Shown: positions 12,001-23,902 of the stretch, in pieces
Layout: every line of letters begins with the position of its first letter
Position numbering within the stretch: the first letter of the stretch is position 1
Source: Steinernema hermaphroditum
Taxonomy: Eukaryota; Nematoda; Chromadorea; Rhabditida; Steinernematidae
Assembly (NCBI GenBank): GCA_030435675.1
Contig: CM059622.1
Coordinates: 7,440,001-7,504,000 of the forward strand
Reading direction: 5' to 3'
Length of the DNA: 64,000 bases
Notes under the pieces: model-generated
Told to the model about the DNA's origin: nothing
Database searches by the model: none
Seen by the model: only the letters and a program-made list of their open reading frames with translations
Translations under genes and position numbers: made by a program

Positions 12001-15000
12001 TCTTTCGTCAAGGTGACGCCCCTAACCAGAATTTGCAGCATTGTGCATTTCAGAGACTTACAACAGAATTCTCACCGTTCCCTGACATTATTCATCCTTT
12101 CATTGCTTCTGTGAATCTTGTCATGATTGCGGTGAACTGTCAGTTGAAGGAAGCTCGGTCGATCGGTGCTGTGAGGGCACAGGCTGCTCTTGAGTTCGTT
12201 CCTCAGAGCGTGGAGGTATATTGAGGTGGTAGTAAGTGGATAAGTGCATGTCTTTCTGTTTAGATCACTGACACTGAATACGGCAAGCTCCCTAAGGTCG
12301 AAGCACTGTTCGCGTGGAGTATTAGCACAAAGTCTACGATGCCTGTCAGGCTTCAGCAGCGTATTATCCGCAGATTGCTGTCGCAAGGAAAGTTTGAGCA
12401 AGCATTTTCGTGGATCAGCACTTGGTGGAAGCGTTGGCATGATGCGCATGTTGAAAAGAAAGAAAAAATGTATGTATACCGGAAGAAGGCCAGTGGCACG
12501 GGAGAAGATGGCGAAGAAGTCATCGATGACGAGGACGAAATCATGGTTTGAATTGCTGTAACCAAACAGATCTTATCTCTGGAATGTTCAGATGGAGGAG
12601 CTGTTCCCAAAGTTCTCTGATGAGGACGAGGAAGCCATGGACGTAGACAAAGATGCGAATCCATTGGAAGATTACGACCTTTTCGAAATTGTCAGCAGTC
12701 TTCTGACGAAGGAAGAGGAGTTCTCCGATTCTAACCTTTATCTTCCACTGATGTGGCTACTTTGCAAAGCCTCTGCCAAAGACGTTTCATCAGTGACGTA
12801 CAGTGACATCCTGAAACCCTTCCATTTGGACCATCTGACTTCCATCAGCGCCTATGGGACAAGAAACTCTGTGGAACTCAACAAAAAGAAGTCGCGTAAG
12901 AAGGTCATCGACGTCTACCACGAAAACGACAGTGCCGAGATCTTGCGGTCGGTTAAGGCGGTAAAGAGCTTGGAAGTACTTGTTCGGTCTCGGCTGGATG
13001 AGTGGCCAGAAGTGGCAGCTCTGCGTTCCGTTCTGGCCTCTATTTTCCGCTTCCTGGCGAGCTCCTCAACGCTTCCCCTGTTGCAGCTGGCAACCCATCT
13101 GGAAAGAATATTAAGTAAGTTGCTGCATTCTGCTGCTTCTCATTTTTTGGAATTCCAGTGGAAGCCGAGCACTGGGAGAAAGTTGCTCATCGCGGCAACA
13201 CATTGGAAGAAGGGTTGTCCCCACTTCGCCACATCTTGGTTGACTGGCGCAAGATGGAAGTCATCTGTTGGGACAACATACTGAACAAGGTGGAGTCGGA
13301 TTCCGCGCAGATAGCTATGCTTCTTGCCTATCCTCTGGTGGAAGCGGTATTCGATGAAGGAAGCGAAGACAAGCCCAGAAAGACACCAATGGACATTCTC
13401 GCGATGATGATCGAGTGGATCCAAAACGGATCTCTCATGGATTACTCCGCCCGTCTTCAGTCCGTCCGTATCGTTGCCGCCTGTGCTCGGTCTTCTCCGA
13501 AATGTCACGTTATGATTTCTGACTCGAAGTTCCCAGACAAAGCCGAATCCATTGCGCGGCACTTTGAGCAGTTCGTTTCGGTCGTCAAAACGCATTTGGA
13601 TGGAGCGAAGTCGCCTATCGAGCAACAGCTGAAGGACTTCGTACGCATCGTGCAGTTCAAGGATCTGAACTTGGCAAATGTTCGCGCATCCGCACAGAAA
13701 GCTCATCGTCAGCTCTTTACCCTTGTCAAGGCTTACAGGGTGAGAAAAAAAATCTTTTTGTTCCACCTAATATGAGTGATTTCAGAACTGCGGAAATGAG
13801 CCGATCGCTCCGTTTATTGATCAACTTGCGAAGGTCGGCGTTATTCTGGATGACGTTCCGCTTGCTGTTCCTAATCTTCTTTCATCTACGTCTAATTACG
13901 CGCTTCGAATGGGAGATATGTGTCGTGAGATCGCTGAGAAGCTTGAGGAATCTGTGGATAGCGAGCGGATCGATGATATCATGAAGACTACCGCTGAATA
14001 CGACACCTTGATTCGCACCCAAATCATGTACGAAGGAGAAGATGAAGAGAAAGAGAAGCAGCAGGGTCGTGCTGTGAACAAGCGCCAGCAAGGATTTGCC
14101 TACCTCATCAAGGAGCTCGGTTCCGTTGGCATCAAGGGACGGCGCGGCCTGACAGTTAACGCGGAGCAGCTGAGTGCCCAGTCGGTTGTGGACGTGCCCC
14201 TGGACTTGGATTCAACTATCGAAAAGCTCTTCCGGCACGCCTCTTCGTCGCGAAGCATTCTCACGAAACTTTCGCACAAGCCGCACCAGCAACTCTCTGT
14301 CAGCGTCATCAAGCACATAACCGGCATTTCCGAGTTTTTGCTGAAATGGCTCTACAATGCTTCGCTACAGACTGTGACGTTCAGTGGTCTGTCCCAGAAT
14401 ATCCAGGACATCGTCGATTTCGTTGTGCGACACTTCAAGAACTTAAAGGTAGCAGCTAAAGCGTTTGAAGTGATATCCGTGCTTCCTTTTAGAATGATTG
14501 TACGCCTGTGAATTACTGTGCCGTGAAGCTGAATTTGGAACGGATTAGTGTTGTGCTGTCGGAACTCAGTGCTACGTTAGAATGCTGTGAAAAGATCGTC
14601 ATGTCAGCCCCGGAAACACCAGGCGCCGACGACGCCGTTTTCAATCGCGTATGGTCGCTGAGTGGAATCCTCGACTCTTGCTTGAGCTCGCTTAACAAGC
14701 AGCATCCCGAGTACAACAAGGTTCTCGGTGAAATCCGCAATTCCGCATTTGTCTTGACAACCATGGCTGACAAGATCGCTAGGCACGCTGGATCTGAAAA
14801 CCAAAAGTCGCTGTTCTCCGTTGATATGTGAGTTGCATTTCTCCTTGACTGTTTTTTAATGTAAACGGTTTAGGGGCGAGTTGAACGCGGACCTAGATGT
14901 GATATGCGAAAACTTCGAACTGGTCAGTAGTCTTCCAAAGTTGGTAGAGTCATGGCTTCCGAACGAATCGTCGGTCTTGACAGAAAAGTGCTCCATATTG

Positions 15001-18000
15001 AAACAACTGCTTGACGATCGGTCATACCGGTCGTCTCCCGGAAGCGAGGAAACACTCGAAAGCGTGAATATCGAAGTTCATCCAGTTCTCTTGGCTGCGC
15101 AGACACTTTACAAGGGAATCGTCTCCAATGTTGCAATGTTTGAAGAGCTCGAAGCGATTGATTCTGCTAAGGCTATCAGCGAAATGATTGTGCAAGCCAA
15201 ACTGGAAGAGGTGAGCTGACGATTTGTGGGCTCGTTTACATTCGTTTAGGTTGTTTCTGTGCTACATCAGCCTTGCTCACAGTTGGCCTGGGGTGCACCT
15301 TGCTCGAAAGATTTCAACCTCCAGGAGTTTGTCGAAGTGTCAACAAAACTGCTGGAAATGTTCGGAATCGTCCGAAAACGTTTCGATCGATTTGTGTGCG
15401 GCGCTGCTGTTCTGTACATTAAGTTCGAATCAGTCGGTGCCCAGCTCTTGGAAAAGGGATACGTTAATCCGATTCCCAAAGTCGACAACCAGGCCGAGTG
15501 TGGAAGACAGGGACAAGGAAATGAAGAAGGTACTGGAATGGGTGACGGCCAGGGCGAAAACGACGTCACCGACGAGCTGGACAACATGGGACAGATCGAA
15601 GGGTTGAAGGGTGAGAATGAGAAGGAAGGCGAGAAGCCCAACTTCCAGGATGATAAGGAGCACGTGGAGATGGACGACGACTTCGCCGCTGACCTTGAGG
15701 ACATCGACGCCGATGACAACGATAAGCAGGATAACGGTTTGTGCTAGAGTGTCAAATGGAAACTTATTCCATGCATTCAGATAATGATGAGGGCAACGAT
15801 AACGAGGAAGTCGACTGGAATATGGGCGACGTTGATGATTCACAAGAAGATGAACTCGATCCGGACGTCTGGGACAAGCCGCAAGAAGAGAAGGAGAAGA
15901 ATATGGATGAAGGCACCGATGCGGCGAAGGACAAAAACGATGAGCTCACCGCCGCCAGCGAGGAAGATTCGGTCCCCCAGGGACAAGAAGAGAAAGAACG
16001 GGCCGGAGTGGAAGGTGACGAAGAAGATGAGCTCCCCGAAGGCAAGAATGACCAGGAAACAGACGATATGGAGGAGAATCACCAGGAAAACATCGACGAA
16101 AGAGATGCATCCACAGACGTGAACGAAGACAAGAAGGCAGAACCTGATAACACGGAATCGGCCGAGAGCGCTGAGGATGCTGGAGAGCCTGATGCGGATG
16201 ACATTAACCTCGAGGAAACGGTAGACGACAAGGACGGTAGGGAAGGAGAACCAGAAGAGGAAGAGACTCTCGAAGAGGTAGTTCAACATGACCCTCTTAT
16301 TAGCTCTACATTTCTCTGTTGCAGGAAAACGACGATGCTGATAATGAAAATGATGAGAAGACTGTCGACAATGCCGAAAGCGAGGAAGAGGCGATGGACG
16401 AAACCGATGATGCTACAGAGAATATTGAAAATTTCGGGGGCGAAGGAGTTGCCAACGAAGAAGAGCAACAGGCGAATGCTGAAAATGCTCCACGCGAGGA
16501 CAACTCTGCTGAGAAAAATGAGAAAGACTTCTGCGCTGTGTATGTTTTGTGGTGTTCCTCAGTTTTGTAGCCACGTGAATTTCAGTGGTAATGATGACGG
16601 AGGAAAGGATAACGAACAGCGCGTGCAGGATGACAAAGACGAAGAAGTTGTTGAGGACAAGCAGAACGATGAGGACACAGAAGATTCTGACCGACCGAAG
16701 CCAAGGAGGAAGCTCGCTGACGAAATGAATAATGAGGCTGCAAATGGGGAGATCGTCGAAGAACAAGAAGAGGACAAGAACAAAGAGAGGCCAGAGAACG
16801 AGGACGACCCATTGGCGCCCATTCGTGACGAAGAAAATGTCCTCCACGAGAAGCAAGTAGGACAGTTCCATGTTTTACAGTCACTCAAGGGAGTCTTGTA
16901 GGTTGTCGATTCAGCTTCCCTGGAGGAGGCCAAGGCTTCGCGTACCGTTGATCAGGAGAAGATGACCCATCGCGAGAGTCGCAAGAATGTCGATAACCAA
17001 ATCAAAGACCGCGAAGCGATAGAAGATGAAGAGATGGAGGTCGACGAAAGCGCCACCGACGGAAAGGAGACGGAAGGAAGCAGGATGAGGGAACTACACG
17101 CGACTGAGATTCACACTAACACCGACATCTACAATCTTGCCGCTACTCAGCAAGCTTTAGCCTCCGAGTTGGACCAGTCGGAGGATACCGAAGAAGTCGA
17201 CTTGGACAGCGAGCAGGACAGGGATCGGCGTTGGGGCCACATTTCGAACTCCGTCTCGGTGCTCTCCGCTGAACTCGCAGAGAATCTACGACTACTCATC
17301 GAGCCAACCATTGCCAACAAATTAGAGTACGCTCGTGTCCTAGCTGAACATTAGTAATTTGCACTTTCAGAGGTGATTATAAGAGCGGAAAGAGACTGAA
17401 CATGCGGCGCTTGATTTCGTACATAGCCAGCGACTATCGGAAGAATAGCATCTGGCTGAGAAGAACAAAGAAGGCGCAAAGGAACTACCAGATCCTGATC
17501 GCCGTGGACGATTCGAAGTCGATGAGTGACAACAAAATGAACGAGATGACTTGCCAGAGTGTTTGCCTGATCGAGCAAGCCCTCCGGCAGTTGGAGATCG
17601 GCGAGCTGGCGATATGCAAATTCGGAGAGAAGGTCAAGATGCTCCGCGAATTTGGAGAGTACCACGACAGCGGAAAGTTCGGAGCGCGTCTTCTGAAGGA
17701 ACTCGGCTTCGACCAGAATAGGACCAATCTGCCCGACCTGCTCAACATCTCAGCCTCTATTCTTGAGAAAGGTCGCGAGGAGAAGGGCGGATCCGCGAAC
17801 CAGATGTTAATCATCATCAGCGACGGCCAAGGTGTCCATGCTGATGGAGGAAATAAGGTCCGCGCCGCAGTGCAGAATCTCTTCCAATCCAACGTTACCG
17901 TACTCTTCGTTATTGTGGACAACATTACAAGCTCTGTTACCAAGATGACCATCTGTAACTTTACTGGCGACAATAAGGTGACAATCTCTTTTTGCATTTT

Positions 18001-18163
18001 TACCGAACTCTACTTCCATTCATTCCAGGCTGAAATTGCACCATACATGAGTAAGTTCCCCTTCCCTTTCTACGTGCTCGTAAGACACATCTCTGTGTTG
18101 CCAGCCGTGATCGCCGACGCTATCAGGCAGTGGTTCGAGCTGACAGTAGGCTCAGAAGCTTAA
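3042..18163 (+). CDS. mdn-1: Midasin (Rea1/MDN1), giant AAA+ ATPase of 60S ribosome assembly
   Basis: Midasin pulls assembly factors (Rsa4, Ytm1) off pre-60S particles in the nucleolus and nucleus. The gene runs from ATG 3042 to TAA 18161-18163, with about 41 introns of mostly 40-50 bp. My estimate is about 4,400 residues, the usual family size. Six AAA modules appear in order. Walker A sites are GPIGCGKTS (3307), GETGVGKTT (4315), GETSAGKTS (about 5568), GETGCGKTT (about 6492), GAPGCGKSS (about 7651) and the weaker GPHNAGKRS (about 8740). Walker B sites include LLLEDLD, LLIDEINLA, ILDELNLAP and LLIDEISLA. A long linker follows, then an Asp/Glu-rich tail (about 15480-17230). The C-terminal MIDAS (VWA) domain contains the metal motif DDSKS (about 17509), which binds UBL-domain clients. 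The sixth P-loop has Arg where Ser/Thr is expected. Exon joins were checked at several boundaries, not at all. Confidence 0.95.
15480..17230 (+). other. Acidic D/E-rich segment of midasin
   Basis: Coding DNA rich in GAA, GAG, GAC and GAT specifies a long low-complexity acidic stretch between the linker and the MIDAS domain. Five or so small introns cut it. This is a conserved architectural feature of midasin, not an independent gene. The + strand frames that look like separate proteins here are parts of the same product. Confidence 0.85.
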
Positions 18164-18164
18164 G

Positions 18165-18222
18165 TTGTTGTTACGTTGTTGTTAGATTGTTGTTATTGTT
18201 GTTGTTCATTGTTGATTTGTTG
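18165..18222 (+). repeat. TTG-rich low-complexity tract after midasin
   Basis: Imperfect TTG/TTGTTA triplet repeats fill the short gap between the midasin stop and the convergent small coiled-coil gene. TTTATT at 18226-18231 (AATAAA on the - strand) lies just beyond and suits the 3' end of the - strand gene. Confidence 0.7.
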
Positions 18223-18266
18223 AGTTTATTGAGTTTACGTATGTATTGCGCTTCGGCGGTATAAAA

Positions 18267-18879
18267 TTAGAGCTGAGCACCCGGGTTCTCCTGCTGTAGA
18301 GCGACTTTCTCGTGTATACATTCAAGGTTCTTCAGCGCGATCTCAGTTTGCAGCAGAAAACGGTTAATCTTGTGGAGGTCGCGGTTAAGTTCGCGAATTT
18401 GGGACCCGAGGACAGGTAGCCGATGGACGTCCTCGCTGAATTCAACCATCGTACGTCCGTGTTCCAGGCTGGTCTGATGGAGATTGCCCATGCGGGTGCT
18501 GCAGATGTTGGAGAGACGCGCCGCTTCGGCACCCATGTCGTGGATCTGCTGCAAGTGCAGCTGGTACTTGAGCACCAGGTTGCTGCCGGCGTCGGAGGTG
18601 ACGATGGCGGCGATCGCCTCATCGGAGCAAGCCTGCAGCGATGGCGCCGCGGAGCCTCCGAGTCGAAGCTTCTGTACGCTGGAAAAGGATCGTGGCGACG
18701 AAGACGCGGAGGACCAACCTGTGCGTCAACTCGTTCTGCACGCTCAGAAGAGTGTCCCGGATGGAACTAACGACGCCGCCGTTTAGCGAAGCCGACGAAG
18801 TCATCTCAATAATGTTGTGGATGGCCGAAGATCGCACAGGAGACACCTCTACCTCGGCGAGACCTCTCGGAAAGCTCAT
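18267..18879 (-). CDS. Small coiled-coil protein (BLOC-1/BORC subunit-like?)
   Basis: Two exons, 18879-18719 and 18678-18267, are joined across a 40-bp intron (GTTGGT donor, TTTCCAG acceptor) to give 190 aa. The C-terminal 120 residues are heptad-rich and helical. The segment LGSQIRELNRDLHKINRFL resembles in pattern the last helices of small lysosome-positioning (BORC) or BLOC-1 subunits such as BORCS6, but similarity by eye is weak. The first in-frame ATG is used; an in-frame TAA lies a short way upstream. The product would be a cytosolic subunit of a helical-bundle complex if the assignment is right. Family assignment is tentative; the gene model itself is fairly sure. Confidence 0.6.
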
Positions 18880-19152
18880 CCCCTCGTATTCTCTTTCGAG
18901 TTCTTCGAGGAGGGGCCGCCACAGTTACGGTATCGTATAAATGTCTTTAATATTATTTCATCACACAACTCTGAGTCAATACATATTTGCTCTACACAGA
19001 ATCTAGACACTTATAATGTGACCGGTGGAGAGATTACAAGTGAACCGCATTTGGACGAGTCGAATCGAGTCTCTCCGGGTGGAGAGAAGCAGAAGGAGGG
19101 GATTTGGGGACTAGAGGGGCGCGGCTTCTCGAATGCACCAATCGGGTATGGG

Positions 19153-20577
19153 TCAGGAGGCGCGGAGGGGCTCGAAGGCGGGGTGACTGGCGATGAGCTC
19201 CTTGGCGGTTGGACGGCCCTCGGGGTTTGTTGTCAACATCGCCTCGAGGAGCGCGCGGAGGGAATCGTCGGTCTCCGGAGGCAACTCGTATGTCGGCTGA
19301 TCGTAGGCGATCTTCAGAATCACGGCAATCGGCTCCAGAAGCGTGTCGTGCCACGGAGTCTTTGCCGTCAGCATCTCTGAAAAAGTTTCGATGAGGTCAG
19401 TGGCAGCTTCCGTAACGTAACCGACTATCGTAATCCCGACGCTCCAGATGTCGGCTTTGCGGCCGAAGCGACGCTCGCCCTTGACGACTTCAGGCGCCAT
19501 GTACTGTGGCGTGCCGATGAAGGAGGCGCCGTGCTGGCTGACGATCGTCTGGAGGCGCTTCCCAGAGCCGAAGTCGCCGATCTTGACGTTTCCGTCGCAG
19601 TCGCGGAGGATGTTGGCGGACTTGAGGTCGCGGTGTACGATCTCGTGGTGGTGGAGGTAGGCGAGGCCTTGAAGGATCTGGAAGGTGTACTTGCGGGCGA
19701 CGCTGGTGGAGAGGGCGCCGAACTGGTCGATGAGGTCCTTGACGGAGCCGCCGCTCATGTACTCCATGAAGATGACGATAGAGGAATCGGTGCGCTGCAG
19801 GCCCATGTACTGCACAATGCGGGGGTGCTGGATGGTGGAGAGGAGGTTGATCTCGTTCTCGAAGCTGGAGACGTGCTTCGAGAGGCGCGAGTCGCAGTGG
19901 ACGCGCTTTAGCGCCAACTCGCGGCCCGTCTCCACGTCGTAGCAGACAAAGACCTGTCCGAAGGCTCCACTGCCAAGACACCTCCCTTGGCGCCAGTTGG
20001 TAGGCGCCTTCGGCGTCGCGCCAGCGGGTCGGAGTTCCGCGAGCTCCGGCAGGGCGTAGGGATCGGTGGAGCTGCTGGTGGCGCGACTGAGGGTGCGCCA
20101 GTAGTAGGGGTTGCTGGAGGCCTTCGAGGAGCACGTCTCTGACCAGGCGCAGTCGACGACGCGTGCGGGGATGCTCGAGTAGACGCCGCGGACGTCGGGA
20201 CTCTGCGGCGGCGCGTCCACCTCGTTGGTGTGGTGCCGCGAAAGGATAAGGCGGAGGCTCTTCTGCTTGGAGCAGTTGTCGACGATCTCGACGGCGCGGT
20301 CCAGTTCCGCCTGGTTCCGGATGGGTACGATGAGTTCGCTGGTGGAGATCGTGTAGTAGATGTTGAGGGCACGGCCGAAGGTCTGCTGGAGAATGCGCCG
20401 AAGGGCGCCGAAGTCGGCCGGTCGGTTGACCTCGATGCTCCGCTTCTCGCCCTTGTAGTCCGCCTTGATACGCAGCACGTTCCGGGGTTGCGGCTGCTGC
20501 GATTTCATGATCTCTAGCATGTTCGCCCGGAGGTACTCGTACAGCGAGTCTTCCACGGAGCGCGCCGGGTCCTCCAT
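19153..20577 (-). CDS. PB1-domain MAP kinase kinase kinase (MEKK2/3-like)
   Basis: A serine/threonine kinase expected to phosphorylate MAP2Ks. The N-terminal third carries a PB1-like domain (about residues 35-120; motifs VLRIKADYKGEKR and LNIYYTIS). The C-terminal kinase domain has the glycine loop GSGAFGQV, VAIK-like LALKRV, HRDLKSANIL, DFG and APEVV. One 45-bp intron (GTTACG to TTTTTCAG, about 19378-19422) interrupts the kinase between SVGITIV and EMLTAKTPW, where kinases read SVGCTVVEML. This intron has no stop and keeps frame, so an unspliced reading would insert 15 residues. The spliced product from ATG 20577 is about 460 aa. The open frame continues upstream without an ATG. The family is clear; MEKK2/3 rather than another PB1 MAP3K is inference from architecture. 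Confidence 0.85.
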   Translation of the reverse strand: MEDPARSVEDSLYEYLRANMLEIMKSQQPQPRNVLRIKADYKGEKRSIEVNRPADFGALRRILQQTFGRALNIYYTISTSELIVPIRNQAELDRAVEIVDNCSKQKSLRLILSRHHTNEVDAPPQSPDVRGVYSSIPARVVDCAWSETCSSKASSNPYYWRTLSRATSSSTDPYALPELAELRPAGATPKAPTNWRQGRCLGSGAFGQVFVCYDVETGRELALKRVHCDSRLSKHVSSFENEINLLSTIQHPRIVQYMGLQRTDSSIVIFMEYMSGGSVKDLIDQFGALSTSVARKYTFQILQGLAYLHHHEIVHRDLKSANILRDCDGNVKIGDFGSGKRLQTIVSQHGASFIGTPQYMAPEVVKGERRFGRKADIWSVGITIVGYVTEAATDLIETFSEMLTAKTPWHDTLLEPIAVILKIAYDQPTYELPPETDDSLRALLEAMLTTNPEGRPTAKELIASHPAFEPLRAS

Positions 20578-21225
20578 CTTGGCGGCGAAGAAGCGGAAGG
20601 GCGAAGAAGCGACGGGGATCGGGGGCCTCCTTCGGCGGCGCTCCTGCGCATGGAGAGGCGAAGGCGACGAACGGCGGGAGTCGAATCTGCAGGCGATCCG
20701 CACTTCTTCAGCTCATCGAAATCAAAACTGAAAATAAATTAAACAATCACATTTTTGCAATTAAGTTTTTGCTCGCGACGCGACCACCAGCAACGTCTTT
20801 GCCGCCACCTGCTGCTGGGCGCGCGCCGATGGTGAATCACATGATGTCGGCGGAAGAAGGCCATCCGATCTACGTCGTCGAAGCCCTACAAGAAGCGCTG
20901 CCGAATTCCGGGAACCCCCGAGCGGCCGGCGCGCGAGAACACACACGTTCTCCGTGTGTCTGTCGCGTGCATTCCTAACCAAACATCGTCTGCCGCCGCG
21001 GCGTCTTCTGTCTTTTGCACTTTCGCACGGCAGATCTGTCCTGGGAACGCTCCCCGAGCGGCCGCGCCGTTCCGCCCGGCCTGTGCGCCACTTCGTGGTT
21101 CGGGCGCGGATCTGCGGCTGCCGCAGGATCACCGATCGCCGCGAGACGCTTTTTGCTTATCGCGGCGTGGCGATCGCTTTCATCCGCGCGACTTTCCGCT
21201 TCCTTCACGCTTTCTCTCTTTTCAG
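20578..21225. promoter_or_regulatory. GC-rich divergent promoter region, MEKK / chondroitin synthase
   Basis: About 650 bp lie between two outward-facing genes. Open frames occur on both strands but lack ATG starts or recognisable content. A pyrimidine tract ending TTTTCAG (to 21225) marks a likely trans-splice or 5' UTR acceptor for chondroitin synthase. Confidence 0.4.
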
Positions 21226-21252
21226 ATCGCCTCTCCGAGCCGTCGGAAGAGG

Positions 21253-21270
21253 ATGCCAGTGAGCTGCTGA
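21253..21270 (+). promoter_or_regulatory. Five-codon upstream ORF in the chondroitin synthase leader
   Basis: ATG CCA GTG AGC TGC TGA lies between the TTTTCAG acceptor (21225) and the main start (21297), out of frame with it. If the leader begins at that acceptor, ribosomes meet this uORF (MPVSC) first, which could dampen translation. Confidence 0.4.
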
Positions 21271-21296
21271 CGGCGCCCGAATCCAGAATCCCCACG

Positions 21297-23721
21297 ATGG
21301 TGCTCCGCGTCTCCAGGCCACTGATAGTTTGCGCGCTTGGCGTTGTGTTGGGACTTTCGTTGACCTGGACTTGCTGCTTTCTGCGGACGACGACGCTCCA
21401 TTCCCTCGCATCTATCGGAAGTCCCGTCGAATGTCCGCTCTTCGAAAAACAGAAGGCGCGCGGCCCCCCGGAACCACAGCTGATTCTGGTCGGCATTATG
21501 ACCGCCGCGAAGTACGTCGACTCGCGCGCCTACAACGTGTGGAGGACGTGGGCGCAGCACATCCCCGGCAAGATTCTCTTCTTCGTGGCGGAGGGCACCA
21601 CGAGCGTGCACCCAGATATGCCGCTGGTGCGCCTGAAAGGCGTCGACGACGTATATCCGCCGCAGAAGAAGTCCTTCGCGATGCTCAAGTGGATGGCTGA
21701 CAATCACGTGCGTTTTTGTGGTTTTCATTTTGCAAATTTTCTCTTTCACTCTAGATGGACAACTTTCACTGGTTTCTCCGCGCCGATGACGATCTCTATG
21801 TGAATACCGATAAACTCGAGGATTTCTTGCGTTCGCTCGACCCGAACAAAGCGCAGTTCCTCGGACAGGCTGGACTCGGCAATAGCGCCGAATACGGTCA
21901 GTTGGCCCTTGGCCAACAGGACAACTACTGTATGGGTGGGCCGGGAGTCATCTTCTCCCGCGAAACGTTGAGGCTGGTTTCTCCGCACCTCGAATCGTGC
22001 CTCGTAGAGCTACTCACTACCCACGAGGATGTCGAAGTTGGCCGCTGTGTCCGGAAACACGTGGGAGTGGCCTGCACCTGGAACTACGAAATGCAGACGC
22101 TCTTCCACAACAACCAAACGGTGCCGCAAGCCTACCAGAATGGTTTGGAAGAGCTCCACAGAGCGATAACTCTTCATCCGGTGAAAAAGCCTTCCTTGAT
22201 GAGAAGGTTTGTTCTCTTATGCACTTATGTGTTCATTTGTCCATGTTTCAGAATCCACGCTAACGCTCTCGCGGGTCGCATCAAGAAACTGCGCTCTAAG
22301 CGCTCGGATCTATTCGCCGATCTATCCTCAACTCCGAAGGTTTCCCTCATTAGAAGAGTCGCCAATGCTTCTTCGGACATCTCTTACTGGGACTACATCG
22401 CCTCCAACAACATTCTTTTCTGTGCCAATCAAGTGACTTGTCCACGGCATACGGTTGATCTGTCGATCCGTACCGAAATCGCCGAAATTATCACACACGT
22501 AAGTTCAGACTGCTTATCTATCATCCTTCATCTCTCGAATGTTTAGCTCTTTGAGGAGTTTAATGCGAATGCTCGCCAGCGTGGCCGAGTGTTGCAGTTC
22601 CAAAACCTCCAGTACGGCTACATGCGCGTAGAACCCCGTCACGGAGTGGACTACATCTTGGACATGATTCTTTGGTTCAAGAAGTTCCGTCCTCCTCACC
22701 GAACGACCCTCTCGGTCCGACGCCACGCTTATGTCCAACAGACCTTCGGAGAGTTGCAAATCCAAAGCGACGAAGACTATCGGCGCCAGAGGTATCAGAG
22801 CAGCATCCTTGCAGAAAACCCAGGTACCTTTCCGTCACCGTATCTGATTTTTCCATTCCCGGTTTAGATGTCGAGTTCGACAACCTGGATACTTCTATGA
22901 CGAAGCCTTCTAATCACCTATTCATCGTTCTTCCACTGTCCGGACGAGCAGAGACGTTCAAAAGATTCGCGAACAACTTGATGACAGTCACTTCGAAGAA
23001 TCAGGACTCGATCTCCCTGGTCATCGTTCACTTCGACGCTGAGAGTCCCGCGGAAAACGAAGGCATCCGCAAAACGATCGACCTCATCCGCGAGCAGTCG
23101 AACATCGACGTCCGGATGAAGGACATGGGCAAGCAGAACTTCAGCCGCGGCTTGGCGCTCACTCGGGGCGCAGGCTCCCTCTCCAACGACTCATTGATGT
23201 TCTTCACTGACGTGGACATGCTCTTCACGGCCGATACACTTAGCAGAATACGACTGAACACTGTCAAAGGCTCACAGGTGGGTGGAGGCGACTTGTGCAA
23301 GGCTATGGCTCCAATTTAGGTGTACTTCCCGATTGTGTTCTCGGAGTTCTCCCCCGAGTCCTGGGAAGAACTCGATCGCCTGGAAACGAACGCCTTCCAC
23401 TACGGCAGGAGGCGCGGCTACTTTCGACACTTCGGTTTCGGCCTTGTCTCTATCTTCAAGCAGGATCTCGACGCCGTCGGCGGGTTCAACAACAAGATCC
23501 AAGGCTGGGGACTCGAGGACGTCGACCTTTTCGAGAAGGTGGTGAAGTCCCCGAAGCTGCGGATAATCCGTGCCCCGGACCCGGGACTCGTGCACATCTA
23601 CCATCCGATCCACTGTGGTAACGACATGCCGCCAGCACAGTTGAAGATGTGCCTCGGCTCGAAAGCCGCCAGTCTTGCCTCCCTCGATTACTTGGTGAAA
23701 CAGGTCTCCGTTATCGCATAA
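21297..23721 (+). CDS. sqv-5: Chondroitin synthase (CHSY family)
   Basis: A Golgi type II membrane enzyme that polymerises GlcA and GalNAc into chondroitin. Six exons: 21297-21707, 21755-22206, 22252-22498, 22547-22823, 22868-23277 and 23320-23721. They encode 732 aa, close to the usual length. An N-terminal membrane anchor (about residues 5-27, [18 protein letters not shown]) precedes a beta-3-glycosyltransferase domain with [18 protein letters not shown] (DDD metal motif) and MGGPGVI...[10 protein letters not shown]. The C-terminal beta-4 domain shows FFTDVDMLF and [10 protein letters not shown], and ends near LKMCLGSKA. Both metal motifs are intact, which favours chondroitin synthase over the polymerising factor (mig-22). 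Intron 2 (22207-22251) is exactly 45 bp and stop-free. The ATG chosen gives the anchor; frame is open upstream but without an ATG. Confidence 0.9.
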
Positions 23722-23902
23722 TCCCATACTTTACCTTCCAAAATCTCTTGCCATTCTGGTACACTGCATAATATCTCCATTGCGCTGCCTTTCTTCCACC
23801 GATGCCTTTAAGATTAATTTATTGTTGCTGTTTGTATCCTTTTCTATTATAATATAAACCTATATATATACTCCCGCCAAGAACCCGAAATTGCACTCTT
23901 CT

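Noticed and set aside
15743..16901. Independent acidic proteins in the 15.7-16.9 kb frames
   Set aside because: They are exons of midasin's D/E-rich segment, joined by small introns with canonical ends.
18620..18720. Single-exon reading of the small coiled-coil gene
   Set aside because: Frames break at 18679-18718, where a canonical 40-bp intron restores one 190-aa product.
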